This document shows positions 7,734 to 10,603 of a stretch of 10,603 bases of DNA, one piece after another (position 1 is the first letter of the stretch; each line of letters opens with the position of its first letter). The position numbers and the translations under genes are program-made. The notes under the pieces are model-generated. The model was not told the DNA's origin. It searched no databases and worked only from the letters and a program-made list of their open reading frames with translations. Source of the stretch: Sanchytrium tribonematis (taxonomy: Eukaryota > Sanchytriomycota > Sanchytriomycetes > Sanchytriales > Sanchytriaceae); assembly GCA_018985235.1 (NCBI GenBank), contig JADGIG010000289.1:1-10603 (forward strand), in the 5' to 3' direction.

Positions 7734-8985
7734 ATGCCCCAATTCGAAGACGTGCAAACAAAGAAAATCACAAAATCAAATCAACAAAAAGGATCATACG
7801 TAGGTGCCCACGCTACCGGATTTAAAGATTTTATGTTGAAACCGGAATTACTTCGTGCAATTCAAGATAATGGTTTCGAACATCCTTCAATGGTACAACA
7901 AGAATGTATTCCGCAATCATTATTAGGTTGTGATGTACTTTGTCAAGCCAAAAGTGGTATGGGTAAAACAGCTGTATTTGTACTTAGTGTTTTACATCAA
8001 TTGGAAAATCAACCACAAGACCATGTTTCTACTTTAGTTTTGTGCCACACCAGAGAATTGGCTTATCAAATCAAAAAAGAATTCGATCGCTTCTCTAAAT
8101 ATTTACCTGATTTGAAAACTGAAGTTGTCTACGGTGGTATTTCTATCCGTGACAATGTGGATGCTTTGAAATTAAATAAGCCAAGTATCGTTGTCGGTAC
8201 ACCTGGTAGAATGAAGCAACTGATTCATGATAAATCATTAGATACTAGCCATGTCAAATTCTTCGTATTAGATGAGTGCGACAAAATGTTATCTTCAGTC
8301 AACATGAGAGCTGATGTTCAAACTATTTTCAAAAGTACTCCTAAATCTAAACAAGTCATGATGTTTTCAGCTACTATGGACGACGCAATGAAAGCAACTT
8401 GCAGATTATTCATGTCAAATCCTCTTGAAATTTTTGTGGATGACGATGCGAAATTGACTTTGCACGGTTTGAGTCAATATTATGTCAAATTGGAAGAAAA
8501 TGACAAAATGAAGCAATTGATCAAATTATTGGACACCTTGTCATTTAATCAAGTTGTAGTATTTTGCAAACACGGCAGATTTACCAACAAATTGGACAAA
8601 TTATTAAACAACAAGGGATTTCCATCTATTTCAATTCATGGTGATTTAAATCAACAAGAAAGAATTAGAAGATATAATACATTCAAGACTTACGAAAAGA
8701 GAATCATGATTGCGACTGATTTATTTGGAAGAGGGATTGATGTTGAAAGAGTGAATGTTGTTATAAACTTTGATATGCCAAATGGTAATATTTATTAACT
8801 TAGACCCACACCAATACTTGCATAGAGTTGGAAGAGCCGGAAGATTCGGTACTAAAGGATTAGCTATTACTTATGTCAGTTCAACTTCTGACACCGATAT
8901 TTTAAATCAAGTTCAAGAGAAATTCGAAGTCAACATTACCGAAATGCCAGAAACTATTGATCCAAGCTTATACATGAGTAAATAA
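7734..8985 (+). CDS. SUB2: DEAD-box ATP-dependent RNA helicase Sub2/UAP56 (two exons)
   Basis: Sub2/UAP56 is the nuclear RNA helicase of prespliceosome assembly and of the TREX mRNA-export complex. Exons 7734-8784 and 8804-8985 give 410 residues. The diagnostic block [25 protein letters not shown] (19-43) is followed by the Q motif ([14 protein letters not shown], 48-61), Walker A AKSGMGKT (72-79), TRELAYQ (106-112), TPGR (156-159), DECD (180-183, Sub2-type rather than DEAD), SAT (212-214), [10 protein letters not shown] (327-336) and motif [10 protein letters not shown] (357-364). The end, [17 protein letters not shown], is also Sub2-like. The start is the first ATG; the frame extends to a TTG at 7710 but no earlier ATG exists in the gap. 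Sub2 proteins usually begin with an acidic LLDYDEE-type stretch, absent here. AATAAA embeds the stop. Confidence 0.96.
8785..8803 (+). other. 19-nt spliceosomal intron in the Sub2 gene
   Basis: The sequence GTAATATTTATTAACTTAG has 5' GTAATA, a TTAAC branch-like element with its A five nucleotides before the 3' end, and CTTAG. It is phase 1, creating Asp351 (G|AC). Splicing gives [20 protein letters not shown], matching Sub2's [20 protein letters not shown] in length and pattern. Retention introduces an in-frame TAA and truncates the helicase just before motif VI. Confidence 0.95.
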
Positions 8986-8986
8986 A
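8981..8986 (+). terminator. Poly(A) signal embedding the Sub2 stop codon
   Basis: AATAAA contains the TAA stop at 8983-8985. Confidence 0.6.
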
Positions 8987-9572
8987 ACACTGGAATCCAA
9001 CCAAAACAATATGAAAATTAAAATGATAAACGAAGCAAATTAGAAATTATTAAGAAATGGACAATTTAATATTATAATTGACACTAAATTGTATAGCGAG
9101 AGGCCACCCCAGATTTATTTTATCGGAGTCAGGCTATTGTGGTTTGAGATTGAAGAATTTTAGCACTTGTAGGGAATGACGTTCTTTAAGGTATTTCGCT
9201 CAATATTCTATTTGAAGCTGGCAATGCTGCTTGTATACCAAAAACGCGGATTGCTGTTTGTGTTTTTGTATTCTGAAGCCAGAGACGATACTCATTGATT
9301 TACTTGTGTTTATGTTTCTCTTGCATTTCTAGCTGGCACTCATGATTGTTTTCAGTATTAAGTATGACAAAATTTAATTGGTCATGCATTCAGTCTTATT
9401 TTTCTATTTCTTAACCCCTTCTGTAACCATTCCTTGAAATTTTATAAAATTTCATTTCTGATTTTACATCTTTCATTTCTTCATTTATTGGATGTTAATT
9501 AAGCCACTACTTAACGACATCAAATGTGCTGAAATCATTCAGCGACGTCTCGAATTTCAAAACATTTGAGAA
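8986..9572. other. 587 bp intergenic region before the RTA1-like gene
   Basis: No protein-coding frame is supportable here. The first 100 bp are very AT-rich and contain an 8 bp inverted repeat (ACAATTTA 9061-9068 / TAAATTGT 9085-9092). From about 9093 to 9300 the sequence looks visibly less AT-rich than its surroundings. I checked by eye for a tRNA, for the conserved cores of the spliceosomal snRNAs, and for C/D boxes, and recognised none. The last 150 bp are pyrimidine-rich, carry a 20 bp palindrome with TATAAAA, and probably form the promoter of the gene at 9573. Confidence 0.6.
9435..9454. promoter_or_regulatory. 20 bp perfect palindrome containing TATAAAA
   Basis: TGAAATTTTATAAAATTTCA is its own reverse complement. 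It includes TATAAAA at 9443-9449, about 125 bp upstream of the RTA1-like start codon and within a T/C-rich tract. It could be a core promoter element or the site of a dimeric regulator. The AT bias of the genome makes chance formation less unlikely than the length suggests. Confidence 0.35.
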
Positions 9573-10409
9573 ATGGATCAACAAACGAATCAACAAATTC
9601 CAGACGCAGCAACGATCAAGAAATACAAACAAGTAGGATATTTTGGATATGAACCTGATGTTAATTTGTGTTATATTACAATTGGAATTTATAGTTTTCT
9701 AACTATTTTATTAGCTATTCAAAATTATTTTCATGTTAAAAAAAAGAAATATTTTTACTTGATGGCATTAACTGCTAGTGGATTAGCTGAAATTGCTGGG
9801 TATGTTGGTAGGATCTATACCATAGATGACCCCAATCTTCCAAATTTTATAGTTATGGATTGTTTCTTGCTTTTGACACCTAATCTTTTAGCATTTGTGG
9901 AGTACAAAACTGTTGGCAAAATTATGAGAAAGTATGGGATTGATAAAGCTTGGAATGTCATACCAGCAAAGTCAGTCAGTCGTCTGTTTGTTACTTCTGA
10001 TGTTGTTTCTTTTTGCGTTCAAAGCACAGCTGCTTATTTCTTAACCAGTGGAAAAGAAGACGACCAGCCAATTGGAAAGGTAATTATGCTGACTGGACTT
10101 GGTATTCAAATTGGCTTCTTTACTGGATTCTTCGTGTTGATGACATATGTGTTTTTCAAGGTAAACGAATTAAGAATGGCATTTTTAGCTTTATTCATTC
10201 AGATGGGTTGTTTGTATGTTAGAGGTGTTTACAGAATAATAGAATTTGCAAACAACAATACAGCAGAAATTAACAAGCATGAATATTACTTTTATTATTT
10301 CGATACTTTGCTGATTGGAATTTGTCTTGTAACTTACAATGTATTCTACTTTGCAAGATATCTTGACAAACCAGTTATTTCTAAAGAAATAGCAATAAAT
10401 AAAGATTAA
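9573..10409 (+). CDS. RTA1-like seven-transmembrane protein (lipid-translocating exporter family)
   Basis: RTA1-like proteins are a fungal family including yeast Rta1, Rsb1, Pug1 and Yer185w. They are implicated in resistance to 7-aminocholesterol, long-chain base release and porphyrin transport; the mechanism is unsettled. The 278-residue protein is complete, with seven hydrophobic segments near 33-52, 60-79, 91-113, 136-158, 168-194, 202-220 and 242-262. Family signatures are the N-terminal YFGYEP (23-28), AEIAGYVGR (72-80), LLTPNLLAF (100-108), RLFVTSDVVSFCVQ (137-150), GLGIQIGFF (175-183), VRGVYRIIEFA (216-226) and HEYYFYYFD (236-244). The loop between helices five and six is short. It is probably in the plasma or another membrane; the substrate cannot be told. 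The gene is convergent with the centrin gene, 13 bp between stops. Confidence 0.92.
   Translation: MDQQTNQQIPDAATIKKYKQVGYFGYEPDVNLCYITIGIYSFLTILLAIQNYFHVKKKKYFYLMALTASGLAEIAGYVGRIYTIDDPNLPNFIVMDCFLLLTPNLLAFVEYKTVGKIMRKYGIDKAWNVIPAKSVSRLFVTSDVVSFCVQSTAAYFLTSGKEDDQPIGKVIMLTGLGIQIGFFTGFFVLMTYVFFKVNELRMAFLALFIQMGCLYVRGVYRIIEFANNNTAEINKHEYYFYYFDTLLIGICLVTYNVFYFARYLDKPVISKEIAINKD
10394..10403 (+). terminator. Two overlapping AATAAA signals inside the end of the RTA1-like coding region
   Basis: AATAAA occurs at 10394-10399 and 10398-10403, in frame as Ile-Asn-Lys just before the final Asp and the TAA stop at 10407-10409. Placing the signal inside the coding sequence would leave room for cleavage before or within the convergent centrin gene. 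Confidence 0.5.
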
Positions 10410-10418
10410 ATCGCATCA

Positions 10419-10424
10419 TTTATT
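10419..10424 (-). terminator. Poly(A) signal overlapping the centrin stop codon
   Basis: On the minus strand AATAAA begins at the second base of the TAA stop (10423-10425). Confidence 0.6.
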
Positions 10425-10603
10425 ATGGCAATGCATCTAGCATTAATTGTATAAATTCACTTTCATTGATTTCACCATCTTGGTCTTGATCAAATTCATC
10501 AATCATCGCTTGTAATTCATCATCATCTACTTGCTCTCCCAACTCTCTAGCAATTTTTCGTAGATTTTTGACAGATATGGTGCCTTTATTTTCTTCATCA
10601 AAT
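10423..10603 (-). CDS. CDC31: Centrin (Cdc31-type EF-hand protein), C-terminal part, cut by the window edge
   Basis: The 59 visible C-terminal residues hold the third and fourth EF-hands of a centrin. The third loop, [12 protein letters not shown] (fragment residues 2-13), ends in Asn rather than Glu, as is usual in centrin, so calcium binding there may be weak. The linker [22 protein letters not shown] (16-37) closely follows the centrin pattern. The fourth loop, [12 protein letters not shown] (38-49), is canonical with Asp at 1, 3 and 5, Gly at 6 and Glu at 12. Centrins organise basal bodies, centrosomes or spindle pole bodies, and Cdc31 is also a subunit of the TREX-2 mRNA-export complex. 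Calmodulin is less likely because of the linker and the Asn-ending third loop. The first two EF-hands lie outside the window. Confidence 0.93.
   Translation of the reverse strand, partial: FDEENKGTISVKNLRKIARELGEQVDDDELQAMIDEFDQDQDGEINESEFIQLMLDALP

Noticed and set aside
3153-8803. Frameshift mutations, assembly errors or programmed frameshifts instead of introns
   Set aside because: Each break is cured by deleting one GT...AG segment of nearly constant length with a shared acceptor motif, and the protein alignments resume exactly. Independent errors would not share that form.
8770-8985. Separate 71-residue reading frame beginning with TTG at 8770
   Set aside because: Its sequence from [13 protein letters not shown] onward is the C-terminus of Sub2. 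It is exon 2, joined across the 19-nt intron, not a gene of its own.
9093-9180. Possible tRNA around GCGAGAGGCC ... GTGGTTTGAGATTG
   Set aside because: The T-arm-like GGTTTGAGATT lacks a pairing stem, and no acceptor stem or anticodon arm can be drawn.

Overview
The window is nuclear DNA from a compact, AT-rich eukaryote, most likely a fungus or a close fungal relative. Two families with a fungal distribution support this: a complete RTA1-like seven-helix protein, and a probable relative of the Mnn1-type (GT71) mannosyltransferases. A centrin of Cdc31 type, intergenic gaps of 13-62 bp and very small introns would fit an early-diverging or zoosporic lineage (chytrid, aphelid or rozellid grade). 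That placement is inference. TAA and TGA both act as stops, so the standard code applies.

Layout: 1-418 is non-coding. An F-box/LRR-like gene follows (419-1438, +), then 6-phosphogluconate dehydrogenase (1736-3213, +, two exons). A GT71-like secretory-pathway protein lies convergent to it (3241-4242, -). A 192 bp divergent promoter separates that gene from a tight same-strand trio: an 857-residue multi-spanning membrane protein (4435-7027, two exons), the rRNA-processing factor Rrp7 (7084-7671) and the DEAD-box splicing/export helicase Sub2/UAP56 (7734-8985, two exons). A 587 bp non-coding stretch precedes the RTA1-like gene (9573-10409, +). The C-terminal part of a centrin gene enters from the right edge on the minus strand (10423-10603), its stop only 13 bp from the RTA1-like stop.

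The main result is gene architecture. Three genes that look broken or frameshifted near their 3' ends are restored exactly by removing GT...AG segments of 20, 19 and 19 nt. The restored proteins match their families: 6PGDH regains its C-terminal tail, Sub2 is rejoined just before helicase motif VI, and the membrane protein gains 92 residues. All three introns are phase 1, share an A five nucleotides before the 3' end in the context T[A/T]AYTYAG, contain an in-frame stop if retained, and lie in the last 15% of the coding sequence. They are among the shortest spliceosomal introns one would expect anywhere.

A second architectural feature is that seven of the eight genes carry AATAAA overlapping, abutting or within about 13 nt of the stop codon, often with TAA embedded in it. 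Predicted 3' UTRs are therefore only tens of bases, and convergent transcripts must overlap. The genes do not form one pathway. They are ordinary housekeeping functions (pentose phosphate pathway, ribosome biogenesis, mRNA splicing/export, centrosome/basal body) interspersed with three poorly characterised genes.
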